A stretch of 64,000 nt of DNA from Rhodobacter sp. SY28-1 (GTDB taxonomy: Bacteria; Pseudomonadota; Alphaproteobacteria; Rhodobacterales; Rhodobacteraceae), in the NCBI RefSeq assembly GCF_005222785.1, contig NZ_STGH01000002.1, positions 62,001 to 126,000 of the forward strand. Direction: 5' to 3'. How positions within the stretch are numbered: position 1 is the first letter of the stretch; every line of letters starts with the position of its first letter. The notes beneath the pieces were generated by a model. It was not told where the DNA came from. It ran no database searches and worked only from the letters and a program-made list of their open reading frames with translations. Shown here piece by piece: positions 26,072 to 34,740 of the stretch. The position numbers and the translations under genes were made by a program.

Positions 26072-27349
26072 ATGTTGAACGCCGAAGTAGCCAAGCGCCG
26101 CGACGAAGCCATCTCGCGTGGGGTGGGCATGATGACCCAGATCTACGCGGATCGGGCGCTCAACGCGGAGATCTGGGACATCGAGGGCAACCGCTACATC
26201 GACTTTGCCGCCGGGATCGCGGTGGTGAACACCGGGCATTGCCATCCGAAGGTGATGGCAGCCGTGGCGAACCAGATGACGAAGTTCACCCACACCTGCC
26301 ATCAGGTGATGCCCTATGAAAACTATATCCGTCTGGCCGAACGGCTGAACGAGAAGGTGCCGGGCAACTTCAAGAAGAAGACGATCTTCGTGACCACCGG
26401 CGCCGAGGCCTGCGAGAATGCGATCAAGATCGCCCGCATCGCCACCGGCCGCGATGCCGTCATCGCCTTCGGCGGCGGCTTCCATGGCCGGACCTTCATG
26501 GGCATGGCACTGACCGGCAAGGTTGAGCCCTACAAGAAGGGCTTCGGCTCGATGATGCCGGGGGTGTTCCATGTCCCCTTCCCGATGGAGCCGCACGGGA
26601 TTTCCACCAAGGACGCGATGGCGGGGATCGAGAAGCTGTTCAAGGCCGACCTCGACCCGGCCCGCGTGGCCGCGCTGATCTTCGAACCCGTGCAGGGCGA
26701 GGGCGGGTTCTATCCGGCGCCGACCGACCTGGTGAAGGCGATCCGCGCGCTGTGCGACCAGCATGGCATCGTGATGATCGCCGACGAGGTGCAGACCGGT
26801 TTTGCGCGCACGGGCAACCTGTTCGCGATGGAGATGCATGGCGTGGCCGCCGACCTGACCACCATGGCCAAGGGCCTCGCAGGTGGGTTGCCGCTGGCGG
26901 CCGTCACGGGCCGCGCCGACCTTATGGACGCGGCCAATCCGGGCGGCCTGGGCGGGACCTATGCGGGGAACCCGCTGGGGATCGCCGCGGCAAATGCCGT
27001 TCTGGACGTGATCGAGGAGGAAGACCTCTGCGCCCGTGCCAATGAGCTTGGCAGCCGGCTGAAGCAGCGGCTGGAGGCGATCCGCGCCACCTCGCCCGAG
27101 ATCATGGACATCCGCGGCCCGGGCTTCATGGTCGCTGTCGAATTCGGCAAGCCCGGCTCGAAAGAGCCTGACGCCGGGTTCACTGGTCGCGTCCGGATGG
27201 AGGCGCAGAAGCGCGGGCTGATCCTTCTGACCTGCGGCGTCTACGGCAACGTTGTCCGCTTCCTGGCCCCGATCACCATTCCCGACGCGCACTTCGCGGA
27301 AGCGATGGATATCCTCGAAGCCTCGGTCGCCGCCGCGCGCCAGGGCTGA
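26072..27349 (+). CDS. gabT: 4-aminobutyrate aminotransferase
   Basis: A 425-residue class III PLP aminotransferase that moves the amino group of GABA to 2-oxoglutarate, giving succinate semialdehyde. Motifs: IDFAAGIAVVNTGHCHPKVM, VTTGAEACENAIKIARI, AFGGGFHGRTFMGMALTGKV, EPVQGEGGFYPAP, IADEVQTGFARTG and the PLP lysine in TMAKGLAGGLPL. All match GabT rather than argD or bioA. No succinate semialdehyde dehydrogenase gene is adjacent. The next gene starts six bases after the stop. Confidence 0.93.
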   Translation: MLNAEVAKRRDEAISRGVGMMTQIYADRALNAEIWDIEGNRYIDFAAGIAVVNTGHCHPKVMAAVANQMTKFTHTCHQVMPYENYIRLAERLNEKVPGNFKKKTIFVTTGAEACENAIKIARIATGRDAVIAFGGGFHGRTFMGMALTGKVEPYKKGFGSMMPGVFHVPFPMEPHGISTKDAMAGIEKLFKADLDPARVAALIFEPVQGEGGFYPAPTDLVKAIRALCDQHGIVMIADEVQTGFARTGNLFAMEMHGVAADLTTMAKGLAGGLPLAAVTGRADLMDAANPGGLGGTYAGNPLGIAAANAVLDVIEEEDLCARANELGSRLKQRLEAIRATSPEIMDIRGPGFMVAVEFGKPGSKEPDAGFTGRVRMEAQKRGLILLTCGVYGNVVRFLAPITIPDAHFAEAMDILEASVAAARQG

Positions 27350-27354
27350 ATGCG

Positions 27355-28506
27355 GTGGGATACCTTTCGGCGACGGCCGAGGCCGGGCAGTATGACGTAG
27401 TACGGGCGGTCGAGCGTCTCGCCGCGAAAGGCGGGCCCGGACCGCTGCGTCAGGGCTTCAGCCTGATCCGGCTTCAGTTCAGTCGCTACAAGGTGCGGCC
27501 CGAGGAATACTTCACCTTTGCGCTCTGGCGGAAAGACCGCGGGCGCGCCTTTCTGCGCGACTTCATCGCCAACCGCCGGATCAAGGCGTTCAACGCCTCG
27601 CTGAACATGCCGGACCGGGGTCTTGCGCATGACTTGGTGAACGACAAGCTTGCGACCGAGGCGCTGCTTCATGCCCGGGGACTGCCGGTCAGCAAGACCC
27701 TGGCCGCCTTTGCACCAGACGGGGCATCGCTGCCTGACCTGCCCTATCTTCGGCCCTTGCACTCGGCCGAGGACCTGCAGGCCTTCTTTTCGGACCCTGC
27801 AAACCTGCCGGTGTTCGGCAAACCGCGCGCCGACAGCTTTGCCCGGGGGGCGGCGGCGATCTCGGGCCTGGCAGAGCCGGGAAAGCTGCGGTTTCTGACG
27901 GGCGAGGTCGTGCCGATTGACGGACTTGCGGCCGAGATCGTGCGTGACTGGCGGCAGGGCTATGTCTTCCAGCCCTTCTACCAGTGCGAGGCCAGCTTGC
28001 GTCCACATGTCGGGGCCGCGATGGCATCGGTCCGGATCGTCACTCTCTGGACCGACCGCGGGATCGAGCCCTGGTACGCGGTGATACGCCTGCCTGCCAG
28101 GTCGGCGATGCATGACGGGGACGCAAAGGACGATCGGATCTGGGGGTTGATCGACATCACCTCGGGCGAAGTGGTGAAGCTCCGCATCCTGCGCGACCCG
28201 CAGACCGAGGACCTGCGCCACGGCAACGACCCCGACCAGCCTTTCCTCGGCTTCCGGATACCGGACTGGGCGCGCGCGGTGGAGCTTTGCCGCGAAGCCC
28301 ATGCCAGCTTTCCCGGTCATGGCATCATCGGCTGGGACGTCTTCCTGACCGATGCCGGTCCGATCCTGAACGAAGCCAACGCCAACCCCGGCCACGTCTA
28401 CCAGGCTGCCGCCCAGCGTCCGCTTCTGAACCCGGACCTGCGCCCGGCCTATGAACGCGCCCGGGCCTTTGCGCAAAAGCACGGTGGCGGCAGCCCGGCG
28501 TTCTGA
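27355..28506 (+). CDS. ATP-grasp protein, sugar-transfer-associated type
   Basis: A 383-residue protein of the ATP-grasp superfamily (PF14397-like). Visible elements: KLATEALLHARGLPVSKTLA, VFGKPRADSFARGAAAISGL (ATP-binding Lys/Gly loop), VFQPFYQCEASL, SVRIVTLW and the metal site IGWDVFLTDAGPILNEANAN. It likely ligates an amine or carboxylate using ATP, perhaps for a surface or small-molecule modification; the substrate is unknown. The start is a GTG at 27355, six bases after gabT; no in-frame ATG lies nearby. Co-transcription with gabT is likely, but a functional link is not obvious. Confidence 0.75.
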   Translation: MGYLSATAEAGQYDVVRAVERLAAKGGPGPLRQGFSLIRLQFSRYKVRPEEYFTFALWRKDRGRAFLRDFIANRRIKAFNASLNMPDRGLAHDLVNDKLATEALLHARGLPVSKTLAAFAPDGASLPDLPYLRPLHSAEDLQAFFSDPANLPVFGKPRADSFARGAAAISGLAEPGKLRFLTGEVVPIDGLAAEIVRDWRQGYVFQPFYQCEASLRPHVGAAMASVRIVTLWTDRGIEPWYAVIRLPARSAMHDGDAKDDRIWGLIDITSGEVVKLRILRDPQTEDLRHGNDPDQPFLGFRIPDWARAVELCREAHASFPGHGIIGWDVFLTDAGPILNEANANPGHVYQAAAQRPLLNPDLRPAYERARAFAQKHGGGSPAF

Positions 28507-28648
28507 TCCCGAAGGCTGGGAATGGAAAACTTCCGGACCACTGAAGTCGGTTGAATTCCGCCCAGTTGGCAGCCTAACCACAGATTGTGGAACCTTCCGC
28601 GCGGCGCGGCGTTACAGTGCAGCCGTAGACTCATCACTTGGAGCACAC

Positions 28649-28915
28649 ATGATGAAGCGTTCTATCCTCACCCTTCCCCTGGTCTTCGCCACTCTGGCGG
28701 CCTGCACCCCCGCTGAACAGAACGCGACGATCGGCGCTCTGGGCGGTGCTGCGGTTGGCGCGGCAGTCTCGTCGGACAGCGACCGCGAAAAAGGCGCCAT
28801 CGTCGGCGCAATAGTCGGCGTCGCGGCGTCGCAGCTGATCGGCCCGGCGCCGCAGCAGGGCAAATGCTACTACCGCGACCAGTATGGCAACCGCTTTATC
28901 GCCGACTGCGCGTAA
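28649..28915 (+). CDS. Glycine-zipper lipoprotein
   Basis: An 88-residue lipoprotein: MMKRSILTLPLVFATLAAC with lipobox LAAC. The mature part contains a glycine zipper (IGALGGAAVGAAVSSDSD, GAIVGAIVGVAASQLIG), followed by a small domain GKCYYRDQYGNRFIADC with a Cys pair. Glycine-zipper lipoproteins of this kind insert in or span the outer membrane. TTGGAG precedes the first of two adjacent ATGs. A strong terminator follows. Similar in style to the lipoprotein at 8975. Confidence 0.8.
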   Translation: MMKRSILTLPLVFATLAACTPAEQNATIGALGGAAVGAAVSSDSDREKGAIVGAIVGVAASQLIGPAPQQGKCYYRDQYGNRFIADCA

Positions 28916-28951
28916 GGCGGACGCTGGACCCAAACGGTCCTGCCTGTTTCG

Positions 28952-28987
28952 AAAACCCTGGCTGTCACCGGCCAGGGTTTTTGCTTT
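28952..28987 (+). terminator. Intrinsic terminator after glycine-zipper lipoprotein gene
   Basis: AAAACCCTGGC, loop TGTCACCG, GCCAGGGTTTT, then TGCTTTT. An 11-bp stem with a T-rich tail, 36 bases after the stop; a textbook Rho-independent terminator. Confidence 0.9.
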
Positions 28988-29079
28988 TGCAGCAGGTCCG
29001 ATCTGCAGCACCTTCGCACGCCCCTTTCGCCGGGCGGGCGAAGCGGCTAGAAGCGCGGCCAGTCCACAAAGGGCCCGAA

Positions 29080-29811
29080 ATGGCTGATCCTTTTCCCGGC
29101 ATCGAGATCGCTGACGCCCGTGTCCGGCTTGGGTATCGCACGGTTCTGGATGGCCTCACCCTCAGCCTGACCCAGCGCAGGATCGGTATCCTTGGCCGCA
29201 ACGGCTCGGGCAAGACGACGCTCTTGCGGCTGATCGCGGGGCTGATCCCGGCGGCGGCGGGAACCGTTCGGGTCGAAGGGTTCGACCCCTACACCGACCG
29301 GCGCGCCGCCCTGTCTGCCATCGGCATCCTGTTCCAGAACCCGGATCACCAGATCCTGTTTCCGACGGTCGAGGAAGAACTGGCCTTCGGTCTGGCCCAG
29401 AAGGGCCTGTCACAGGCCGAAGCCCTGGCGCGCGCCAATGCGGCCTTGCAGGTTGAGACGCGCGGGCATTGGGCCAAAGCACCAGTGACGAGCCTCAGCC
29501 AGGGACAGCGTCACTACCTGTGCCTGATGTCGATCCTGCTGATGGCGCCCCGCACGATCCTTCTGGATGAACCCCTTGCCGGGCTGGACCTGCCGACGCA
29601 GACCCGTCTGGCCCGCCGCTTCGCCTCCCTGCCGCAGCGGCTGGTGACCATCACGCATGATCCCGCGACGGTGCAGGACTGCGACCGGGTGATCTGGCTG
29701 GAAAATGGACGCATCGCAGCCGATGGCTTGCCCGGCGAGGTCATCCCGGACTTCACCGCCGAAATGACCAGGATCGGAGCTGAAGATGCTGACGCTGACC
29801 TCGCCGGTTGA
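29080..29811 (+). CDS. bioM: Biotin ECF transporter, ATPase subunit
   Basis: A 243-residue energy-coupling-factor ATPase. Walker A GRNGSGKTTLLRLIAG, Q-loop ILFQNPDHQILFPTVEEELA (the NPDxQ block typical of ECF ATPases), signature SLSQGQRHYLCLMS and Walker B TILLDEPLAGLDLP with the switch His in TITHDPAT. With BioN and BioY it imports biotin, the cofactor of PccA. The start 29080 is the first good methionine after the terminator; upstream in-frame sequence overlaps non-coding bases. The stop lies inside bioN (26-base overlap). No TTATCTATAA-like BioR box was seen upstream. Confidence 0.93.
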   Translation: MADPFPGIEIADARVRLGYRTVLDGLTLSLTQRRIGILGRNGSGKTTLLRLIAGLIPAAAGTVRVEGFDPYTDRRAALSAIGILFQNPDHQILFPTVEEELAFGLAQKGLSQAEALARANAALQVETRGHWAKAPVTSLSQGQRHYLCLMSILLMAPRTILLDEPLAGLDLPTQTRLARRFASLPQRLVTITHDPATVQDCDRVIWLENGRIAADGLPGEVIPDFTAEMTRIGAEDADADLAG

Positions 29812-30382
29812 GACCTGGGCGCATCGCCTGCCTGCAGGGCCTAAGCTGGCCGCGGTGGCCGGGGTCACGACCGGACTGTTCCTTCTGTCCTCGCCCTGGA
29901 CGCTGGCGGGACCGGCCCTGGCCGCACTGGCGCTTTATCTGTCCGGGGGATGGGTCTTTGCGCGGGCGGGGCTGCGGCTTCTGTGGCCGCTTTGGCCCTT
30001 CGTGCTGGTGGTCGGGCTCTGGCATCTGTGGACTGCGGACCCTGTCGGCGGAGCGGTGGTGCTGCTGCGCATGTTCAGCGCGGTGGCGCTGGCGAATTTC
30101 GTCACCATGACCACGCGGCTGTCCGACATGCTGGCGGTCATGGAGCGTCTGGCCAGCCCGTTGTCTCCCGTTCTGCCGCCACGGCGACTGGCGCTGGCCT
30201 TCGCGCTGGTGATCCGCTCCATCCCGGTGATGGTCGAACGGATGGACCAGATCCGGCAATCCTGGTCCGCCCGCGCCCCGCGCCGGCCGCGCTGGCGGGT
30301 GCTGGTCCCGGCGGTGCTGGCGGCGCTGGACGACGCGGACCGCGTGGCCGATGCCTTGCGGGCACGCGGCGGGTCGGGATAA
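29786..30382 (+). CDS. bioN: Biotin ECF transporter, transmembrane coupling subunit
   Basis: A 198-residue membrane protein, short for EcfT, as BioN usually is. Four or five hydrophobic segments begin GVTTGLFLLSSPWTLAGPAL. The cytoplasmic coupling helices with Ala-Arg-Gly-type motifs are at the C-terminal end (QSWSARAPRRPRW and DALRARGGSG), where the ATPase docks. It overlaps bioM by 26 bases and is followed by bioY after 29 bases, giving the order bioM-bioN-bioY as known in Rhodobacter. Confidence 0.9.
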   Translation: MLTLTSPVETWAHRLPAGPKLAAVAGVTTGLFLLSSPWTLAGPALAALALYLSGGWVFARAGLRLLWPLWPFVLVVGLWHLWTADPVGGAVVLLRMFSAVALANFVTMTTRLSDMLAVMERLASPLSPVLPPRRLALAFALVIRSIPVMVERMDQIRQSWSARAPRRPRWRVLVPAVLAALDDADRVADALRARGGSG

Positions 30383-30411
30383 GTGGGCGCGAACCAACTG
30401 GCGGGGACATC

Positions 30412-30954
30412 GTGGAACGCAACCTTACCCATATCGCTCTGTTCGCCGCGCTGATCGCAGTGCTGGGCCTGATCCCGAAGATCGATCTCGCCTCGGGTGT
30501 GCCGATCACCGCACAGTCGATGGGCATCATGCTTTGCGGCGCGGTGCTGGGTGCGCGGCGCGGTGCGCTGGCGGTGCTGCTGTTCCTGGCGCTTGTGGCG
30601 GCGGGCTTGCCGCTTCTGTCCGGCGGGCGCGGCGGGATCGGGGTCTTTGCCGGACCGTCCGTCGGCTTCCTCGTGGGCTTCCCAGTCGCGGCCTTCGTCA
30701 CCGGATGGTTCATGGAACGGACCACACTTTCGCCCATGGTCGCGGCAACGGCGGCCTCGGTGATCGGCGGGATCGGAGTGCTGTACGTCTTCGGTATCAT
30801 CGGCATGTCGATGGTGCTGGACAAGACGCTGGGCGAGGCCGCCTTCCTGTCCGCAGCCTTCCTGCCGGGCGACGCGATCAAGGCGGTGATCGCCGGTCTC
30901 GTGACGCAAAGCCTGTCGCGGATGCGGCCGGCCTCGCTCCTCTCCCGCGCCTGA
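30412..30954 (+). CDS. bioY: Biotin ECF transporter, substrate-binding S component
   Basis: A 180-residue, six-segment membrane protein. LTHIALFAALIAVLGLIPKI, GVPITAQSMGIMLCGAVLGA and GGRGGIGVFAGPSVGFLVGF are the conserved BioY blocks; the last two line the biotin pocket. It starts at a GTG (30412) preceded by GGCGGGGAC; no better ATG is in frame. The stop codon is only two bases from the facing stop codon of the thiolase gene, an extremely tight convergent junction without a terminator. Confidence 0.93.
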   Translation: MERNLTHIALFAALIAVLGLIPKIDLASGVPITAQSMGIMLCGAVLGARRGALAVLLFLALVAAGLPLLSGGRGGIGVFAGPSVGFLVGFPVAAFVTGWFMERTTLSPMVAATAASVIGGIGVLYVFGIIGMSMVLDKTLGEAAFLSAAFLPGDAIKAVIAGLVTQSLSRMRPASLLSRA

Positions 30955-30956
30955 GA

Positions 30957-32027
30957 CTAATCCGGGGCCTCGACCAGCAGCGCGGTCCCGATTCCCCCGG
31001 CTGCGGCGATTGCGGCAAGGCCCCGGCCCTGTCGCAAGCCGTGGAACAGCCGGACCGCAAGCACCGCGCCCGAGGCCCCGACCGGGTGCCCGCGGGCCAG
31101 CCCTCCCCCGCCCGGGTTGACGATGGCGGGGTCCAGCCCCGCCCCCTCCACCACAGCGATGGCCTGAACGGCATAGGCCTCCATGATCTCGGCCATGGCA
31201 AGCGCCTGGCCGCCCCAGATCGCCCGGATCGCGGCCACTGGGGCGAGGCCGGGCTCCATCGGGTCGCCTCCGACCGTCCTCCCCGCCAGAAGCGTCAGCC
31301 CACGGCCTTGCGCAACCCGGTCGCTGACCACCAGGCAGAGTGCAGCCGCATCGGCAGCGACGGCAGCCGTCGCGGCGGTGATGCCGCCGTGCACGACGGG
31401 TGCCCGGGCAAGAAGGCGCGGCGACAGTTGCCGGGGGAACGCATCCTGCATCACCCCGTGCAGCGGCACGATCTCGGCCGACAAATCCGCCGCCAGCGCC
31501 TTGTCGTGGCTTGCTGTCGCCCAGGCCTCTTGCCGGTCCCGGCCAATCCCCAGCCGCAAAGCCAGCGCATCGGCGGCCTCTGCCATGCCCGGGTTGCGGT
31601 CCGGCCAGGGGGTGAAAGGCGCCTCGTCGTAGGGCACCGCAGGGCCGCCATCCGGATCGGTCCGCAGGCGCAAGGGACGGCGGGAGTAGCTTTCGACGCC
31701 ACCCGCGACCACAACCTCGGCCGCGCCGGAATCCACCAGGGCCTTGGCCAGCAGGATGGCATCGAGGCCCCCCGCGCATTGCCGGTCCATGGTCAGACCC
31801 GCCACCATCTGCGGCAGGCCAGCCGCCAGAGCCACCCGCCGGGCGGGGTTTCCCCCCGCGCCAAGGGCGTTGGACAGGATCACCTCATCAACCTGTCCGG
31901 GGGCAATCCCGGCATCGGCAAGGCATGCGGCAAGAACCGGCGCCGCGAGCTCCTCCAGCGACAGCCGCGCGAAGGCCCCGCCCCGGGGAACCACCGCCGT
32001 CCGGCGCGCCGCGATCAGCCGGGCCAT
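30957..32027 (-). CDS. Thiolase-family protein with altered active site, next to bioY
   Basis: A 356-residue thiolase fold. The nucleophilic Cys is present in LTMDRQCAGGLDAILL and the catalytic His in GGGGLARGHPVGASG. Two usual residues are changed: the NEAFA motif reads IMEAYAVQ (Asn to Met), and the C-terminal CxGGG loop reads AIAAAGGIGTALLVE (second catalytic Cys to Ala). It could still transfer an acyl group through the remaining Cys/His. The start overlaps the 3' end of the acyl-CoA ligase gene by 13 bases, so they form an operon. BioY beside a thiolase and an acyl-CoA ligase resembles the yhfU-yhfT-yhfS set of Bacillus. The substrate is unknown. Confidence 0.82.
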   Translation of the reverse strand: MARLIAARRTAVVPRGGAFARLSLEELAAPVLAACLADAGIAPGQVDEVILSNALGAGGNPARRVALAAGLPQMVAGLTMDRQCAGGLDAILLAKALVDSGAAEVVVAGGVESYSRRPLRLRTDPDGGPAVPYDEAPFTPWPDRNPGMAEAADALALRLGIGRDRQEAWATASHDKALAADLSAEIVPLHGVMQDAFPRQLSPRLLARAPVVHGGITAATAAVAADAAALCLVVSDRVAQGRGLTLLAGRTVGGDPMEPGLAPVAAIRAIWGGQALAMAEIMEAYAVQAIAVVEGAGLDPAIVNPGGGGLARGHPVGASGAVLAVRLFHGLRQGRGLAAIAAAGGIGTALLVEAPD

Positions 32028-33205
32028 GACAGGCTTGCCTCCAGCGCCTTGAGGTCGGTCTTGCCCGAGGCAAGCACCGGCCAGTCGTCCCGCCAGATCA
32101 ACGCCTTGGGGGCCTTGGTCGGGCCAAGCGTTCCCCGCAGGCTGCCAAGGATCGCATCCTCTTGCCCCGCATCGCCCTGCAGGACCGCCACCAGCGCATG
32201 GCCGCGCAGTGCGTCCTTGACCGGCAGCACCGCAGCGCGGCTCACGCCGGGCAGCGCCTGCAAGAGCGCCTCGATCTCTTCGGGAAAGACGTTCTGGTCG
32301 GCCACCGTGACCATGCGCCCTGCGCGCCCTTTCAGGTAAAGGTAGCCAGACTGCAGACTGCCGATCTCGCCCACCGACAACCAGCCATCCCGCCACCTTG
32401 TACCGCCGGGTCCCTGCCCTTCCTGTCCGGCGCCGAGGACCGATTGATCGCCGTAGCCAAGAAACAGGTAGGTGCTGCGCACCCAGACCTCATCGCCGGG
32501 ATCAACCGTGATCTCGACACCCGGATAGGCTCGCCCGACCGATGCATCGGGAGTCTCGGCATCGGCAAGCGTGATGAAGCTTGTCTCTGCCGCGCCATAA
32601 AACTCGCGCACCTGCGCGTTGGGTGCCAAGGCGGCAAGCGCGTTGCACAGTGTCGCATCAAGCTTTGACCCGCCGACGAAGACGAACTGCAGGTCCGGAC
32701 ATGGGTCCTGCGCCGCAGCCAGCAGCCGCAATTGCGCGGGCGTGGCATACAGATGGGTGACCCCACGCCGTCCAAGCGCAACAGCCTGACGGTCCGGGCG
32801 CAGCGCATCAAGAAGGTGGACCTCCGCCCCCAGATGCACCCCCTCGACCGCACCGTAGAGCGACAGGGAATGGGCCAGCCGCCCCAGAACGGCAACCCGC
32901 GCCCCCGGGCCGATGCCGAAGCCCGCATTGACCGCAAAGCTTGCCGTCCAGGAGGCTTGGGTGCGACGGATGCGGCGTGGCCGCCCGGTCGACCCAGATG
33001 TCAGCGTTTCGAACACCGGCCGCCCCTCCGGGTCCGGCGCGGGCTGATCCGCCGCGCCGATGCGGAAGGCCGGGTGTCCGATCGCCGCCGCAAGCCCTGC
33101 CGGGGTGTCGGGCAGCACCGCACCGCTTTGCGGCACAGGTGGCACCAAGGTCCCGGAACTGTCGAACAGCCGGGCCTTGGGATGCCACCGAAAGCTGTCG
33201 GTCAT
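32015..33205 (-). CDS. Short AMP-binding acyl-CoA ligase
   Basis: A 396-residue adenylate-forming enzyme, about 100 residues shorter than typical acyl-CoA synthetases at the N-terminus. The phosphate-binding loop is [14 protein letters not shown] (usual Lys replaced by Arg), the A5 motif is [11 protein letters not shown], the A7 motif [10 protein letters not shown] has Glu for the usual Asp, and the catalytic A10 lysine is in [10 protein letters not shown]. It should activate a carboxylic acid to its CoA thioester for the thiolase that follows. A pimeloyl or other dicarboxylic substrate is only a guess from the bioY linkage. Its start overlaps the aroQ stop (ATGA). Confidence 0.82.
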   Translation of the reverse strand: MTDSFRWHPKARLFDSSGTLVPPVPQSGAVLPDTPAGLAAAIGHPAFRIGAADQPAPDPEGRPVFETLTSGSTGRPRRIRRTQASWTASFAVNAGFGIGPGARVAVLGRLAHSLSLYGAVEGVHLGAEVHLLDALRPDRQAVALGRRGVTHLYATPAQLRLLAAAQDPCPDLQFVFVGGSKLDATLCNALAALAPNAQVREFYGAAETSFITLADAETPDASVGRAYPGVEITVDPGDEVWVRSTYLFLGYGDQSVLGAGQEGQGPGGTRWRDGWLSVGEIGSLQSGYLYLKGRAGRMVTVADQNVFPEEIEALLQALPGVSRAAVLPVKDALRGHALVAVLQGDAGQEDAILGSLRGTLGPTKAPKALIWRDDWPVLASGKTDLKALEASLSWPG

Positions 33206-33642
33206 GCCGTCAGAAGCGTGGCGATCCGGCGCAGCGCCAGAAGATAGCCTTCCGTCCCGCAGCCCGCGATCACCCCGTCGGCGCGGGCCGAGACGTAGGA
33301 GTGGTGGCGGAACGCCTCGCGCTTGTGGATGTTCGAGATATGGACCTCGATTACCACACCTTCATAGGCGTTCAGGGCGTCCAGGATGGCGATGGAAGTG
33401 TGGGAATAGGCACCAGGGTTGATGATGATCCCCGCACTCGTCCCCCGCGCCGCGTGGATCCAGTCGACCAGCTGGCCTTCGTGGTTTGACTGCAGCGCCT
33501 TGACCCGGAGGCCGAGGTCGTCCGCCAGGTCCGACACCTTGGCCGCCACGTCGTCCAGCGTTTCCCGCCCATAGATTTCCGGCTGGCGCAGGCCAAGCAG
33601 GTTCAGGTTCGGGCCGTTCAGCAGGGTGACGAGTTTCGACAT
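33202..33642 (-). CDS. aroQ: Type II 3-dehydroquinate dehydratase
   Basis: A 146-residue protein: [20 protein letters not shown] with the lid tyrosine in EIYGRETL, the [14 protein letters not shown] block, [19 protein letters not shown] and [20 protein letters not shown], which together are diagnostic of the dodecameric type II enzyme (AroQ). It converts 3-dehydroquinate to 3-dehydroshikimate. Start 33642 is set by homology; five further in-frame codons upstream are unlikely. It leads the aroQ-ligase-thiolase unit with overlapping starts and stops. Confidence 0.96.
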   Translation of the reverse strand: MSKLVTLLNGPNLNLLGLRQPEIYGRETLDDVAAKVSDLADDLGLRVKALQSNHEGQLVDWIHAARGTSAGIIINPGAYSHTSIAILDALNAYEGVVIEVHISNIHKREAFRHHSYVSARADGVIAGCGTEGYLLALRRIATLLTA

Positions 33643-33702
33643 GGGGCGTCCGCGCAAAGGGTTCGCGCGAGATTAGCCGATATGCCTGTCGGGACAACGG
33701 GC

Positions 33703-33754
33703 AAAAAATTGGCGGCTTTCCAGGGACCTGCTGGGGACAGTCCGGAAAGCCGCC
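33703..33754 (-). terminator. Intrinsic terminator after metF
   Basis: On the minus strand GGCGGCTTTCC, a 22-base internal loop that folds further, GGAAAGCCGCC, then AATTTTTTG. An 11-bp stem with six T, 35 bases after the metF stop. Confidence 0.88.
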
Positions 33755-33788
33755 CAGGGAGACACCATTACACCCCAAGGGGTTGAAA

Positions 33789-34655
33789 TCAGGCCACTTT
33801 CTCAAGAACCAGTTCGGGCAGGATGCCCAGGGCGCGCACCACTTCGCGGGTCAGATGCGGGCGGTTCAGGGTGTAGAAATGCAAATCCTCGACCCCGCCC
33901 TGGATCAGCTTGTCGCAAAGCTGGGTGCATTGGGCGAGCGCCAGAAGCTCCTCGCGCCCGTCGCGGGCGGCGGTGGTGAAGGCCTCGTCCAGCTTCTGCG
34001 GCACCGAGGTCCCGCAGCGGCGGGCGAACTTTTTCGCGCCCTCCCAGCTGGTGATCGGCAGGATGCCGGGGATGATCGGGGCGGTGATCCCCGCCTTCAC
34101 GCAGGCATCGCGGAAGCGGAAGAAGGTGTCGGCATCGAAGAAGAACTGGGTGATCGCGCTGGAGGCCCCAGCATCGGTCTTGCGCTTCAGCCAGGTGACG
34201 TCGGCGGTGCTGTCGGCGGCGTCCGGGTGGGGTTCGGGATAGGCACCGACGCGGATCTTGAACTTGCCGGTTTTCGCAAGCTTCTCAACCAGTTCGACCG
34301 AGTTGGCAAAGCCCAGAGGGTGCGGGACGAAGCGCTGCGCACCTTTGGGGGCGTCGCCGCGCAGGGCGACGATCTCGGTGACGCCGGCAGCGGCATAGGC
34401 CTCGGCGATGGCGAGCGTCTCGGTCTGGGTCGCGTCGACGCAGGTCAGGTGCGCGGCGACCGGCAGGCCGTAGTTGCGATGGATGGTCGAGACCGCCTCG
34501 TGCGTCAGGGTGCGGGTGGTCCCGCCCGCGCCGTAGGTGACCGACACGAAGGACGGCTTCATGGGCGCCAGTGCCTGCACCGTTTCCCACAGCCGGAACG
34601 AGGCGTCGAGCGACTGCGGCGGGAAGAATTCGAAACTGATACGGGGCGTGGACAT
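33789..34655 (-). CDS. metF: Methylenetetrahydrofolate reductase
   Basis: A 288-residue FAD-dependent TIM-barrel enzyme making 5-methyltetrahydrofolate for methionine synthesis. RISFEFFPPQSLDASFRLWE carries the catalytic Glu of FEFFPP; PSFVSVTYGAGGTTR and AHLTCVDATQTE follow, and ITQFFFDADTFFRFRD is typical. The start 34655 has AGGAG at good spacing. Length is normal for the bacterial short form. It is divergent from a MetR-like gene with an 85-base intergenic region containing an inverted repeat. Confidence 0.96.
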   Translation of the reverse strand: MSTPRISFEFFPPQSLDASFRLWETVQALAPMKPSFVSVTYGAGGTTRTLTHEAVSTIHRNYGLPVAAHLTCVDATQTETLAIAEAYAAAGVTEIVALRGDAPKGAQRFVPHPLGFANSVELVEKLAKTGKFKIRVGAYPEPHPDAADSTADVTWLKRKTDAGASSAITQFFFDADTFFRFRDACVKAGITAPIIPGILPITSWEGAKKFARRCGTSVPQKLDEAFTTAARDGREELLALAQCTQLCDKLIQGGVEDLHFYTLNRPHLTREVVRALGILPELVLEKVA

Positions 34656-34696
34656 GGTGTTCTCCTGCGATGGGTTCTTGTCGCAGATTTCTAAAT

Positions 34697-34720
34697 GTGA
34701 GACCAATTCATAGTTCTCAC
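34697..34720. promoter_or_regulatory. Inverted repeat between metF and metR
   Basis: GTGAGA, 12 bases, TCTCAC in the 85-base divergent gap. The arms are perfectly complementary. It is the obvious candidate for binding by the LysR-type regulator encoded at 34741; it does not match the TGAA-N5-TTCA box of enteric MetR. Confidence 0.55.
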
Positions 34721-34740
34721 GATCTTCATGAGGTTCGTTC

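Noticed and set aside
28987-29079. BioR-type operator before bioM
   Set aside because: No TTATCTATAA-like palindrome is present between the terminator and the bioM start.
34656-34740. SAM riboswitch before metF
   Set aside because: The leader is only 85 bases, shared with a divergent gene, and shows an operator-like inverted repeat but no riboswitch core.
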